Assembly: GCA_016794345.1 (NCBI GenBank)
Contig: JAEUKE010000044.1
Coordinates: 1-64,000, forward strand
Length of the DNA: 64,000 nt
Reading direction: 5' to 3'
From: Myxococcales bacterium
GTDB taxonomy: Bacteria > Myxococcota_A > Polyangia > Polyangiales > Polyangiaceae
Below the pieces are notes generated by a model that saw nothing but the letters and a program-made list of their open reading frames with translations, was not told where the DNA came from and did not search any database. Made by a program: the position numbers and the translations under genes. Position 1 is the stretch's first letter; each line of letters opens with the position of its first letter. Positions 17,105 through 25,071 of this stretch are shown here, piece by piece.

Positions 17105-18622
17105 CTACTTGAGCGAGAAGAACCGCTTGATGCGCCCGATGAGCTGGCTCGACTCCCGCTCGACCAGGTTGGAGCGCTCGTCCGCCGAGACGCGCGCGGC
17201 GTGCTCGTCCAGCTTGATCTGACGCTCGGCGAGGACGTGACCGAGCGCCGAGATCACGTCGGGGTTGGCGCGGAGCACGTGCTCGAAGGCGTCGTGATCG
17301 ATCACCAGGAGCTCACACTCCGTCACCGCCTTCACGGTGGCCTTGCGCTTCTCGCCCGTGACGAGCGCCATCTCTCCGAAGAACTTCCCCTTCGCCAGCC
17401 GGGTCACCTCCATGGTCTCGGTGCCGGCCTCGAGGACGACAGCGACCTCGCCGCGAAGGATGATGAAGAGCTCGTCGTCTTCGTCTCCCTGGCGGACGAT
17501 GACCTCCCCGGGCGAAAACAGGCGCGTCGAGGCGCGCTCGGCCAGCTCGTGGAGCTGCTGCTCGGCGACAACCTTGAGGAAGTCCACCTGCTCGAGCGCC
17601 CGCTTGCGCTTCTTGGTCCTCCGCTGGGCCTCGCGCTCGCGGCTCTCCTCCGAGTGCTGCTGGAGGTGGACGGTGCGGCTCGGGTACGGCAAGACGACGC
17701 CTTCGCGCTGGAACGCGTACCAGACCCGGTCGCGCACCCCGCCGTCCACCGCGTCGCGCCGATGGAACTGGTCGGTGAAGATCCGGATCCAGTACTCGAC
17801 GCCGGTCTCGGTGAACGAGTTGGTCACCACGCTGGGCGCGGGCTCGCTGAGCACGCCGGGCGAGTCGCTGATCGCCTCGAGAATGATCTTCTGCACGCGG
17901 CGGGGCGGCACGTCGAAGCCGACGTGTACGAAGATGTTCCGGCGCGAGGCGACCGTCGGCCGCGTGTAGTTCCGGAGCGGCGCCTTGGCCAGGAGGCCGT
18001 TCGGGACGATGATCTCGATCTCGTCTAGCGTGACCATGCGCGTCGCGCGCCAGTTGATCTCGAGCACCTTGCCGATGTTCTTCGGCTCGTTGTCGTATTG
18101 GATCCAATCCCCGACGTCGAACGGGCGCTGCATCTGCACCGCGAGGCCCGCGATGAGGTTGCCCAGCGTGTCCTGGAGGGAGAGACCGATGACCGCGGTG
18201 AGCAGCGCCGAGGTCGTCAGGAGCTGCCCCGGCTCGAGCCCCAGCTCGCGCAAGACCCCGAGCAGCAGGACGAAGTAGACGACGCCCTGGAGGATGTCGC
18301 GGATGATCTTGGGGAGCGTGCGCTTGAGCCTGCCCGCGAGGATGGCCTCGACGAAGAGGAGCACGGCCGCGCGTCCCGCCGCGATCAGGAGGAACGCCAG
18401 CGCGAGCGTCTTCGCGATCCGCCACATGGGCGCGCCCTCGTCCAGGACGAGCTCGATCGTCTTGAAGACGAAATGCGCGAGGAGGAAGTAGAGCGGCTGC
18501 CGCAGCGGCCGCCGCTGCCCGGGCCCGAAGAGGAGGGCCGCGGCGCCCAGCAGCACGAGGACGACGCTCACGCCGATCGTGGCGCCCGACGCGCCGCTCA
18601 ACGTCTTCTGGATGTGCTCCAA
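17105..18622 (-). CDS. MscS-type mechanosensitive channel with cyclic-nucleotide-binding domain
   Basis: 505 residues. Four hydrophobic helices occupy the first ~175 residues, and the last contains the small-residue-rich pore helix LTAVIGLSLQDTLGNLIAG typical of MscS. The MscS beta domain follows (FDVGDWIQ, then VLEINWRATRMVTLD and IIVPNGLLA). Residues ~365-480 form a cNMP-binding fold with RLFSPGEVIVRQGDEDDELF and the phosphate-binding cassette FFGEMALVTGEKRKATV. This fits ligand-modulated MscS relatives (bCNG type), in which the nucleotide domain gates or tunes the channel. It sits in the inner membrane; the ion and the nucleotide cannot be read from sequence. Confidence 0.9.
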   Translation of the reverse strand: MEHIQKTLSGASGATIGVSVVLVLLGAAALLFGPGQRRPLRQPLYFLLAHFVFKTIELVLDEGAPMWRIAKTLALAFLLIAAGRAAVLLFVEAILAGRLKRTLPKIIRDILQGVVYFVLLLGVLRELGLEPGQLLTTSALLTAVIGLSLQDTLGNLIAGLAVQMQRPFDVGDWIQYDNEPKNIGKVLEINWRATRMVTLDEIEIIVPNGLLAKAPLRNYTRPTVASRRNIFVHVGFDVPPRRVQKIILEAISDSPGVLSEPAPSVVTNSFTETGVEYWIRIFTDQFHRRDAVDGGVRDRVWYAFQREGVVLPYPSRTVHLQQHSEESREREAQRRTKKRKRALEQVDFLKVVAEQQLHELAERASTRLFSPGEVIVRQGDEDDELFIILRGEVAVVLEAGTETMEVTRLAKGKFFGEMALVTGEKRKATVKAVTECELLVIDHDAFEHVLRANPDVISALGHVLAERQIKLDEHAARVSADERSNLVERESSQLIGRIKRFFSLK

Positions 18623-18652
18623 AGCCGAGAGCGCGACTCTATCAGGTCTTCA

Positions 18653-19339
18653 TCAGGTGCTCGCGGCGGATGCACCGACCGCCGAACGCGAGGCCGCGCC
18701 AGCTCGGGATCGAGACGACCGCGGCCGGGCCTCGGCCGTCTGGGGGATCATGCCGGCCCACATGGTGCTCACGTATTCGCGCACGTACGACTCGCGATCG
18801 ATCGCCTCGAGCCCACGCCGGGCCACGACCAGCTCGGTGAAGACGTAGCCGGACACGGCCCCGGTGAACGCGCGCGCCAGCACCTTCGCGTTGATCGGCC
18901 GGACGCGCCCCAGCGCGGCCTCCGCCGTCAGGTAGTCGGCCACGAAGCGCTGCATCTTGAGCGGGGGCGGCTCCTCGTCGTTTCCGAACGGCATGCACTC
19001 GTTCACCTTCGGATTCGACCAGGACATCATCGCGATGGGGAAGATGCGCTCGACGTACGCGATGGAGTCGAGCAGGGCCGCGCGCAGGTTCTCCTCCACC
19101 GAACCGACACCGACGCGGCTCGGGAGCTGAGCGACGGCGGGTGGCGTGTCCTGCACGTCGAGGCCCATCGCCGCGCGGAAGAGGTCCGCCTTGGTCTTGA
19201 AGCGCTTGAAGAGCGACCCCTCGCTCACGCCCGCGCGCTGCGCCACCTCCGCCGAGGTGGCGAGGATGCCCCGCTCGAGGAAGACGGCGCGCGCGGCTTC
19301 GAGGATCGCCTCGTTCCGGATGACGGTGGGTCGAGCCAT
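18653..19339 (-). CDS. TetR-family transcriptional regulator
   Basis: 228 residues. The N-terminal helix-turn-helix is clear: RNEAILEAARAVFLERGI, then TSAEVAQRAGVSEGSLFKRF and a KTKADLF helix. The C-terminal ligand domain is all-helical; the last 25 residues are a Ser/Arg/Ala-rich tail. It is divergent from a tandem GST_N gene, and the 107-base gap between them holds two copies of a likely operator, so it probably represses both itself and that neighbour. The inducer is unknown. Confidence 0.88.
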   Translation of the reverse strand: MARPTVIRNEAILEAARAVFLERGILATSAEVAQRAGVSEGSLFKRFKTKADLFRAAMGLDVQDTPPAVAQLPSRVGVGSVEENLRAALLDSIAYVERIFPIAMMSWSNPKVNECMPFGNDEEPPPLKMQRFVADYLTAEAALGRVRPINAKVLARAFTGAVSGYVFTELVVARRGLEAIDRESYVREYVSTMWAGMIPQTAEARPRSSRSRAGAASRSAVGASAAST

Positions 19340-19353
19340 GGCGGTGCCTCATA

Positions 19354-19401
19354 ATTGAGCACTCACTCATTTTCATCAAGTTAAGAAGTGAGGCCTTACT
19401 T
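19354..19401. promoter_or_regulatory. Two similar operator sites between tetR and the GST_N gene
   Basis: On the minus strand AAGTAAGGCCTCACTT (19401-19386) is a 16-bp palindrome with one mismatched pair. A second site, AGTGAGTGCTCAAT (19367-19354), matches the matching 14 bases at 10 positions. The copies are offset by 33 bases, about three helical turns, so dimers would bind the same DNA face. The second copy lies 15 bases upstream of the tetR start. Assignment to the adjacent TetR is an inference from position. Confidence 0.55.
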
Positions 19402-19446
19402 ATTTTCCGGTGTCGGGCCGCGCCGGCGGTGTAGACCGGAAACGTC

Positions 19447-20142
19447 ATGTTCGGTCGCACCCTCGACGTCGCAACCTCCTGGCTCGCCTCAGGCCTGACC
19501 GTGGGGCGGGGCCTCCGGGTCCGCATGACCGCCAGGCAACCGGAGGCCCTGCTCGAGCTCTACGAGTTCGAGAGCTGCCCGTTCTGCCGGAAGGTCCGCG
19601 AGACCCTGAGCGAGCTCGACCTCGACGCCATGATCTACCCGTGCCCGCCGAACGGGACGCGCTTCCGACCCGTGGCCATCGAGCGCGGCGGGAAGAAGCA
19701 GTTTCCTTTCCTGGTCGACCCCAACACCAAGCGAGAGCTCTACGAGTCCGACGAGATCATCCGCTATCTGGCCCACGAGTACGCCGACGGCGTGGTCCCC
19801 CTCGCCGAGCGAATGGGGCCGCTCACGACGCTCCGCTCGGGGCTCGGGAGCTTGCCGCGAGCCGGGCGGGTGCATGTCGTCCCCTCGAAGGCTCCGGCGA
19901 CGCCCCTCGAGCTCTGGAGCTTCGAGGCGTCTCCTTTCTGCCGCATCGTGCGTGAGGCGCTCTGCAACCTGGAGCTCCCCCATGTCCTCCACAACGTCGC
20001 GAAGGGAAGCGCCAAGCGCGACTCCTTCGTCGCTCGATCCGGCAAGATGATGGTGCCGTTCCTCCACGACCCGAACACCAAGTCGAGCCTGTTCGAGTCG
20101 GCCGAAATCGTGCGCTACCTCGAGGATACGTACCGAGCCTGA
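19447..20142 (+). CDS. Tandem GST_N / glutaredoxin-like thiol domain protein
   Basis: 231 residues containing two consecutive thioredoxin-fold glutathione S-transferase N-terminal domains. The first has ELYEFESCPFCRKVRETL, QFPFLVDPNT and LYESDEIIRYLA; the second repeats this as LWSFEASPFCRIVREALC, MVPFLHDPNT and LFESAEIVRYLE. The first keeps CPFC; in the second the leading cysteine is Ser (SPFC), leaving one thiol. There is no GST C-terminal helical domain. It is probably a glutathione-linked redox protein, perhaps membrane-associated through its first 30 residues. A start at the internal ATG 19525 is possible. Control by the divergent TetR is likely. Confidence 0.8.
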   Translation: MFGRTLDVATSWLASGLTVGRGLRVRMTARQPEALLELYEFESCPFCRKVRETLSELDLDAMIYPCPPNGTRFRPVAIERGGKKQFPFLVDPNTKRELYESDEIIRYLAHEYADGVVPLAERMGPLTTLRSGLGSLPRAGRVHVVPSKAPATPLELWSFEASPFCRIVREALCNLELPHVLHNVAKGSAKRDSFVARSGKMMVPFLHDPNTKSSLFESAEIVRYLEDTYRA

Positions 20143-20324
20143 GCACCGACGAGTCAGCGACGCAGCGGCCCGTCGATTGCAACACCCGATGCGACATGGA
20201 AGCCAAAGCGAGGCTAGGCGGTGTTCGGTTGCCGTGATCGAGTTTGGCGCTCCAAGGGCTCCTTGGGTGAGAGCCCTTTCCGCGGCAAACAAGCCACCCG
20301 TCTGCATCCGCCGCTCGATCGTCA

Positions 20325-20861
20325 ATGGCGAGGGTCGGTCAGGGCAACCGCCCCTCGCTGTTGTTCGGCCATCCGATTCATCAGATGCTTGTCCCGATCC
20401 CGTTTGGGCTGCTCGCCGTCGGCGCGCTCATCGATATCGCGGGCCGATTCGTCGACCTCCCCTGGCTGACGGTCGTGTCGTTCTACGACATCGCGATCGG
20501 CGTGGTCGCCGCGCTCGTTGCGGCCGTGTTCGGCGCGATCGACTGGACCGCGATACCCAGCGGGACGCGAGCGAAGCGCGTCGGATTGGTCCACGCGCTC
20601 GCAAACGTCACGGTGGTCCTCCTGTTCGCGTTCTCCCTCTTCGTTCGAGCCGACGAGACCGCGTTTGCGGTCCCGCCGGCGGCGCTCGTCGCCGAGATCG
20701 CGGCCCTGGTGATCGCGCTGGTGGCCGGCTGGCTCGGCGGCGAGCTCGTCGATCGCCTGAGCATCGGCGTTCATCCGGAAGCGCACCCGGACTTCCGACC
20801 TCGACGCAGGCGACACGCACACGTTCCGCAGCCCGGGCTGGGGCACGGCCAGCGCGCCTGA
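20325..20861 (+). CDS. DUF2231 integral membrane protein
   Basis: 178 residues with four predicted transmembrane helices. The opening LLFGHPIHQMLVPIPFGLL and the following GRFVDLPWLTVVSFYDIAIG are the conserved start of DUF2231 proteins. After the fourth helix the last 30 residues are basic and His/Arg-rich and look poorly conserved, so the original end may have been altered. The molecular function of this family is unknown. The 180 bases upstream show nothing recognisable. Confidence 0.75.
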   Translation: MARVGQGNRPSLLFGHPIHQMLVPIPFGLLAVGALIDIAGRFVDLPWLTVVSFYDIAIGVVAALVAAVFGAIDWTAIPSGTRAKRVGLVHALANVTVVLLFAFSLFVRADETAFAVPPAALVAEIAALVIALVAGWLGGELVDRLSIGVHPEAHPDFRPRRRRHAHVPQPGLGHGQRA

Positions 20862-20916
20862 TGCCCACACGACGGCGCTCGTCGCCGACCGATTCCGGGG
20901 CTTGGCCGTGGCGCGC

Positions 20917-21762
20917 TCAGCGCTTGGCCGCGCCGATGACGCCGAGGTCGAGCTGACCGTCCCCTGCCGCGATTCGCTCGTCGAACCGCGCGCCGAGCGC
21001 CTCGAGCACGGCGCTGCCTTCGGGCGCTCGCGCCAAGATGTCGAGCATGAGGCCGAGGTCCTTGCGGGCCATCGAGAGGTGGAATGAAGGCGCGTAGTTT
21101 CCGGCTGCCATGCTCTTGCCGCGGTAGGTGAGGACGTTGGCGACCTGGAAATGCTCGAAGAGCGAGAGCGCTTGCGCGGGCTCGATGCCCTCGGCGCGTG
21201 CCATGGCGAAGACGTCGGACAGGCCTCCGACCAGCGCGAAGATCATGGCGTTGCCGAAGAGCTTGAAACAGGCGGCGGCGTCGGGCCTCTCGCCGAGGTC
21301 GAGGACCTTACCCGTCATCGGCGCGAGGTGCTCGCGAGCGGCGTCCACACGCTCTCGGGCCCCGGAAACCAGCATGACGCCGCCCGGGCTCCGGCACATC
21401 GCCGGAGACATGAAGACCGGCGCGTGTACGAAGCGCACCCGAGACCATTTTTCGACGCGCCCGCGAACGCCGGCAGGGCTCGTCGTGGAGTGGTCGACCA
21501 CGAGCGTACCGTCGGCGAGCGCAGGGCCCGCCGCTTCGAGCACCGAGTCGACAGCCTCGTCATCGGAGAGCGCGACGTGCACGCGCTCCGCCCCGCGAAC
21601 GGCCTGCTCCGGCGTGGCGGCCACCCCCGCGCCCAGCGCGGCCAGCGCCTCCGCTTTGTCGCGGCTGCGGTTGTATGCGGTGACGGCGAGGCCGCGGCGG
21701 AGCATGGCTTCGATCATCCCGGCGCCGATGAGGCCGGTCCCTAGGAAGGCGATGTGGCTCAT
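20917..21762 (-). CDS. 3-hydroxyisobutyrate dehydrogenase-like NAD(P)-dependent reductase
   Basis: 281 residues, started at the ATG at 21762 because IAFLGTGLIGAGM, the Rossmann GxGxxG motif, follows directly; an earlier start at 21789 adds only nine residues. NRSRDKAEAL marks the second strand, where Arg favours NADP. The catalytic Lys/Asn pair is present in CFKLFGN. The usual substrate loop DAPVSGG is replaced by HAPVFMSPAMCRSPGG, so the substrate differs from 3-hydroxyisobutyrate. The beta-hydroxyacid dehydrogenase superfamily also includes glyoxylate and imine reductases, so this could be either. Confidence 0.85.
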   Translation of the reverse strand: MSHIAFLGTGLIGAGMIEAMLRRGLAVTAYNRSRDKAEALAALGAGVAATPEQAVRGAERVHVALSDDEAVDSVLEAAGPALADGTLVVDHSTTSPAGVRGRVEKWSRVRFVHAPVFMSPAMCRSPGGVMLVSGARERVDAAREHLAPMTGKVLDLGERPDAAACFKLFGNAMIFALVGGLSDVFAMARAEGIEPAQALSLFEHFQVANVLTYRGKSMAAGNYAPSFHLSMARKDLGLMLDILARAPEGSAVLEALGARFDERIAAGDGQLDLGVIGAAKR

Positions 21763-21858
21763 GGGCCCGGACCGTACCCCAGCGCTCACCCGTGTCGAGG
21801 TGTGAGCTCGGCCCTCCGCTCCCGAGCGTCCAGCTCGACCCGGCTCGATACAGCGACC

Positions 21859-22482
21859 TCAGGCCGTCGCGGCGAGGTCGTCGATGATGCCGCGGACCAC
21901 GGGGCGGAGCACCGTGGTCGCGTAGCTCGGCAACAGCTCCCTCCGCGCTCGCACCCGCCTCGTGAGCCGGAGGGTCACGAACCCGTGCGCCGCAGAGAGG
22001 AACGCGATCCCCGAGTCTCGGATCTTCTCCTTCGGCACGTCGGGTGCGACCCGCCGCAGCTCGGCCGACAGGACCCGCACCGACTCCGAGATGGCCGCCT
22101 CCAGATCGGGGAAGCGGCCGTCTTCGTTGAGCCTCGGGCCGAACATCACCTCGTAACGCGCGCGCTCGTCGACGCCGAACTCGATGTACGCCCGGCCCAT
22201 GGAGAGGAGGCGCTCAAGCTGCTCGTCGCGCTCCGAAGCCTCCACCGCGGCCCGCATCTTCGCGGCGAGGGCGCGGTAGCCGTCCGCCGCCACGGCGGCC
22301 AAGATGGCCCGCTTGTCCTCGAAGTGGCGGTAGGCCGCGCGGTGATTGACGCCGACGCGCCGTGCGAGCTCCCGCAGCGTGAACGCCTCCACCCCGCCCT
22401 CGGCGAGCAGCTGGACCGCGCCCTCGAGCAGCGCGTTGCGCAGATCTCCGTGGTGGTACCGATCACGAGCTTCAGCGGTCAT
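21859..22482 (-). CDS. TetR-family transcriptional regulator (WHG-type C-terminus)
   Basis: 207 residues. The opening RDRYHHGDLRNALLEGA, then FTLRELARRVGVNHRAAYRHF, is the DNA-binding domain of the TetR subgroup that usually carries a WHG/TetR_C_13 ligand domain. The second half is helical with a FGPRLNEDGRFPDL loop typical of that subgroup. It is divergent from the unknown gene at 22509, leaving only 26 bases between the starts, so any operator must overlap both start regions. No clear palindrome was found there. Confidence 0.88.
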   Translation of the reverse strand: MTAEARDRYHHGDLRNALLEGAVQLLAEGGVEAFTLRELARRVGVNHRAAYRHFEDKRAILAAVAADGYRALAAKMRAAVEASERDEQLERLLSMGRAYIEFGVDERARYEVMFGPRLNEDGRFPDLEAAISESVRVLSAELRRVAPDVPKEKIRDSGIAFLSAAHGFVTLRLTRRVRARRELLPSYATTVLRPVVRGIIDDLAATA

Positions 22483-22508
22483 GTTTGGATCGTCCGGAAG
22501 CTACCACC

Positions 22509-23105
22509 ATGCCGCGGTTGTTCCTCCTCTCGCCCGCAAGCTCGACGGGCCGGCGCGCCCAGATCCTGCTGCGTCCCGAGGCCAGCTTCCCTCTCGCCGT
22601 CGCCCTCCGGAGCCGGGAGGGAGCCGCGATAGGCGACGTCTTCGCGTTTCTGTCGGGCCTCTACTTCCGCGGCAAGCTCACCTACGCGCGCGCGTTCTGC
22701 CCCGAGCACGCCTACGTCATCACGCCGTGCCAGGGCCTCTACACCCTCGAGCAACGGGTCACGCGCGAGACGATCGAGGCGTTCGCCGCGGTCGACATCC
22801 ACCACGAGGACGAACGATACCGCGCCCCGCTCCTCCGCGACGCCCACGACCTCGATGAGGCGACCGGCCACGCGAGCGACGCCGTCTTGCTCGGGAGCAT
22901 CGCCTCCAAGAAATACGTGGAGGTCCTCGGCGGCGTCTTCGGCTCGCGCCTGCTCTTCCCGGAGGCGTTCGTCGGGCGTGGGGACATGAGCCGAGGTGGC
23001 CTCCTCTTGCGCGCGGCTCGCCAGAACACCGAGCTGGGCTACGTCCCGGTCCTCGAGGCGACGAGGCGGGGCAAGCGGCCCCCCAAGCTCGCGCCCGTTC
23101 GATGA
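22509..23105 (+). CDS. Conserved-looking protein of unknown function
   Basis: 198 residues from the ATG at 22509; the frame also allows an ATG at 22485 that would crowd the divergent tetR. It opens MPRLFLLSPASSTGRRAQIL, followed by LRPEASFPLAVALRSREG and FAFLSGLYFRGKLTYARAF. That composition looks like a compact cytosolic enzyme or nucleotide-binding domain, but no family was recognised. A DDAxL-like ASDAVLLGSIASKKYVEVL helix lies in the middle and the end is strongly basic (RRGKRPPKLAPVR). Codon use is normal for the region, so it is very likely a real gene. Confidence 0.65.
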   Translation: MPRLFLLSPASSTGRRAQILLRPEASFPLAVALRSREGAAIGDVFAFLSGLYFRGKLTYARAFCPEHAYVITPCQGLYTLEQRVTRETIEAFAAVDIHHEDERYRAPLLRDAHDLDEATGHASDAVLLGSIASKKYVEVLGGVFGSRLLFPEAFVGRGDMSRGGLLLRAARQNTELGYVPVLEATRRGKRPPKLAPVR

Positions 23106-23115
23106 TCCTCGCCGC

Positions 23116-23607
23116 TCAGTCTGCCGCTGCGCGGGCGGCGAACGCCTCGAGCAACCCAGGCCAACCCCCGGGGGAGTCGAACTGACCGCGCATCACTTCG
23201 GTCTCGGCGCCATAGGCGTCGAGCTTCCGGTGCTCGAGCTCGACGCGGGTGACGGCGGCGCCCTCGGCGAAGAAGCGCACCTCCACCTCGGTCTTGATGC
23301 TCGGATCGCTCTGCCAGCTCGCGCTGATCTCCCAGGAGAGCACGAGCCTCTCGGTCGGCTCCCAGGTGAGGACGTGCCCCCAGTCACACGTCGAGCCGTC
23401 CTCCCCGCGCTCGTACCAGCGCCCGCCGGCGCGCGGCTCCAGGACGACCTCCTTCGCTGGGCCCTTTCCGAGCTTGTGGGTCGCCAGCGGCCACCACGTG
23501 GACATGCGCTCGGCGAACACCCGCCACGCGACCTCCTTCGGGGCCTTCACCGAGATCGTCTTCTTCACCGTGCTGTCGATCACCGTCTCGTCAGTCGCCA
23601 TCGTCAT
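23116..23607 (-). CDS. SRPBCC/AHSA1-domain protein
   Basis: 163 residues. The START-like fold is marked by VKKTISVKAPKEVAWRVF, GRWYERGEDGS, TWEPTERLVLSWEIS and the C-terminal GGWPGLLEAFAAR helix. Its ATG overlaps the stop of the ArsR gene (ATGA). This gene pair is a common arrangement in which the SRPBCC protein is co-expressed with the ArsR repressor. AHSA1-like proteins bind hydrophobic ligands; the ligand here is unknown. Confidence 0.85.
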   Translation of the reverse strand: MTMATDETVIDSTVKKTISVKAPKEVAWRVFAERMSTWWPLATHKLGKGPAKEVVLEPRAGGRWYERGEDGSTCDWGHVLTWEPTERLVLSWEISASWQSDPSIKTEVEVRFFAEGAAVTRVELEHRKLDAYGAETEVMRGQFDSPGGWPGLLEAFAARAAAD

Positions 23608-23924
23608 CGCCTCTCTCGTCTTGCCTCGGCCTCGGCCGCCTCTTTGAAAGCGGCGAGCGCCTCGTCCCAGAACCCGTCGAGCCAGCGCCGCGCCGCCTCG
23701 ACCCCTCGCGAATCCACCTCGTAGAGCCGCCTCGTCCCCACCGCGTGCACGCGCACGAGGTGAGCCTCGGCGAGCACCCGCAGGTGTTGCGAGACTGCCG
23801 GCCTGCTCACATCCATTCCGTCCGCGATCTGCTGGACGGACCGTGGCCCTGCGCGCAACCGGCCCAGGACCTTCCGGCGCGTCGGATCCCCGAGCGCGTC
23901 GAACACCGCGTCAGCGTAAGCCAT
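23604..23924 (-). CDS. ArsR-family repressor
   Basis: 106 residues. The winged helix is seen in FDALGDPTRRKVLGRL, QQIADGMDVSRPAVSQHLR and LVRVHAVGTRRLYEVD. There are no metal-binding cysteines, so it belongs to the non-metal ArsR group associated with SRPBCC partners. Its start codon lies at the centre of a perfect palindrome and a second identical-arm palindrome lies just upstream, so strong autoregulation is likely. The SRPBCC gene follows with a 4-base overlap. Confidence 0.9.
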   Translation of the reverse strand: MAYADAVFDALGDPTRRKVLGRLRAGPRSVQQIADGMDVSRPAVSQHLRVLAEAHLVRVHAVGTRRLYEVDSRGVEAARRWLDGFWDEALAAFKEAAEAEARRERR

Positions 23925-23948
23925 GGCTTACCGTAAGCTTGCGCTTAC
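23916..23948. promoter_or_regulatory. Double palindromic operator over the arsR start
   Basis: Two inverted repeats with identical 6-base arms lie one base apart: GTAAGC-CATG-GCTTAC (23916-23931, perfect 16-bp palindrome with the start codon in its centre) and GTAAGC-TTGC-GCTTAC (23933-23948). Their centres are 17 bases apart. Binding at the first site would cover the start codon and at the second the ribosome-binding region. The fit with ArsR autorepression is an inference from position and symmetry. Confidence 0.75.
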
Positions 23949-23982
23949 CGATAGTCAAGCGGGCAATGCGGTGGGGCGGCGC

Positions 23983-25071
23983 CTACAGCTCACCCGTCTC
24001 GATCGCTCGCACCGCGGCCTCGGAGAGGAGGCGCACGCCGAAGATCATCATCGCGAAGCGGCTGTCTTGCGTGAGCCCCTTCTTGTATCGCGCGTAGATC
24101 TGCTGGGCGACGACGGCGTTCTTGAAGAGGGAGAACGCGTAATAGAAGCGGATGTGCTCGAGCGAGACGCCGGGGCGGCGCTTCGCGTAGGCCTCGGCGA
24201 TCTGCAATCGGGTCTGGCTGCCCGGCAAGTTGGTGGGGCCGAAGGCGAACTCCTGCAATGGCGCCGGGTCCTTCGACTCGACCCACCAGGCGAGGGCGGT
24301 GCCGAGGTCCATCAGCGGGTCGCCCACCGTCGACATCTCCCAATCGAGGACCGTCGTGATTCGTGTCGGCTCGGAAGGATCGAGGATGAGGTTATCGTAT
24401 TTGAAATCGTTGTGGATCAGCGTCGGGGCGGGGGAAGCCGGAAGATTGGCGAGCAACCAAGCGACGGCGCGCTCGACCTCGGGGATCTCGTCCGTCTTGG
24501 CGACCTCGTACCGCTTGGCCCAACCGGTGACCTGCCGCTCCACGTACCCAACCGGCTTGCCCAGATCGCCGAGACCGATCGCCTGGTAGTCGAGGTCGTG
24601 TAGCTCCACCAAGGTGTCGACGAACGACTCGCCCAGCTTCGCGATCTCGGCCTCGCTCATCGTGAGGCCGGCCGGCATCTTGCGGCGCAAGATGATCCCC
24701 CGGCGGCGCTCCATCACGTAAAACGGAGCGCCCAGCACCGACTCGTCCTCGCAATGGACGAGCGGGCGCGGCGCCTTGTCCCAGACCTTCGAGAGGGCGC
24801 TCAGGATGTTGTGCTCGCGGCCCATGTCGTGAGCCGTCTTCACGACGTTGCCGAAAGGCGGCCGCCGGAGCACGAGCTCCACGTCCCCTCCGGAGGGCTT
24901 CCCAGCGCGGATCAGGTACGTCAGGTTCGAGTGCCCGCTCGGGAACTGCTCGACGACGAGCGGCGCGGCCACCTCCGCCGGAAGGGTCTCGGCGAGGTAG
25001 CGCTCGAGCGCCGCGACGTCGAGCTCCTCCCCTTTGCGCGGGGCCTTGGTCCCGTCGACAAGGGCGGTCAT
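23983..25071 (-). CDS. APH-family phosphotransferase (ACAD10/11 kinase-like)
   Basis: 362 residues from an ATG overlapping the stop of the upstream acyl-CoA dehydrogenase (ATGA). It is kinase-like: FPSGHSNLTYLIRAG nucleotide loop, ELVLRRPPFGN lysine strand, the Brenner motif LIHNDFKYDN and the metal-binding DWEMSTVGDP. Genes of this type are commonly paired or fused with acyl-CoA dehydrogenases, as in ACAD10/ACAD11, where the kinase phosphorylates 4-hydroxyacyl-CoA for catabolism. The pairing here supports the same role in hydroxy-fatty-acid breakdown. It is cytosolic. Confidence 0.88.
   Translation of the reverse strand: MTALVDGTKAPRKGEELDVAALERYLAETLPAEVAAPLVVEQFPSGHSNLTYLIRAGKPSGGDVELVLRRPPFGNVVKTAHDMGREHNILSALSKVWDKAPRPLVHCEDESVLGAPFYVMERRRGIILRRKMPAGLTMSEAEIAKLGESFVDTLVELHDLDYQAIGLGDLGKPVGYVERQVTGWAKRYEVAKTDEIPEVERAVAWLLANLPASPAPTLIHNDFKYDNLILDPSEPTRITTVLDWEMSTVGDPLMDLGTALAWWVESKDPAPLQEFAFGPTNLPGSQTRLQIAEAYAKRRPGVSLEHIRFYYAFSLFKNAVVAQQIYARYKKGLTQDSRFAMMIFGVRLLSEAAVRAIETGEL

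Noticed and set aside
20143..20324. Possible small gene in the gap before the DUF2231 gene
   Set aside because: No frame with a ribosome site and plausible composition was found; the gap is 182 bases of unremarkable sequence.
23926..23950. GCTTACCG direct repeat considered as a separate iteron-like element
   Set aside because: It is fully explained as the half-sites of the two ArsR-type palindromes.
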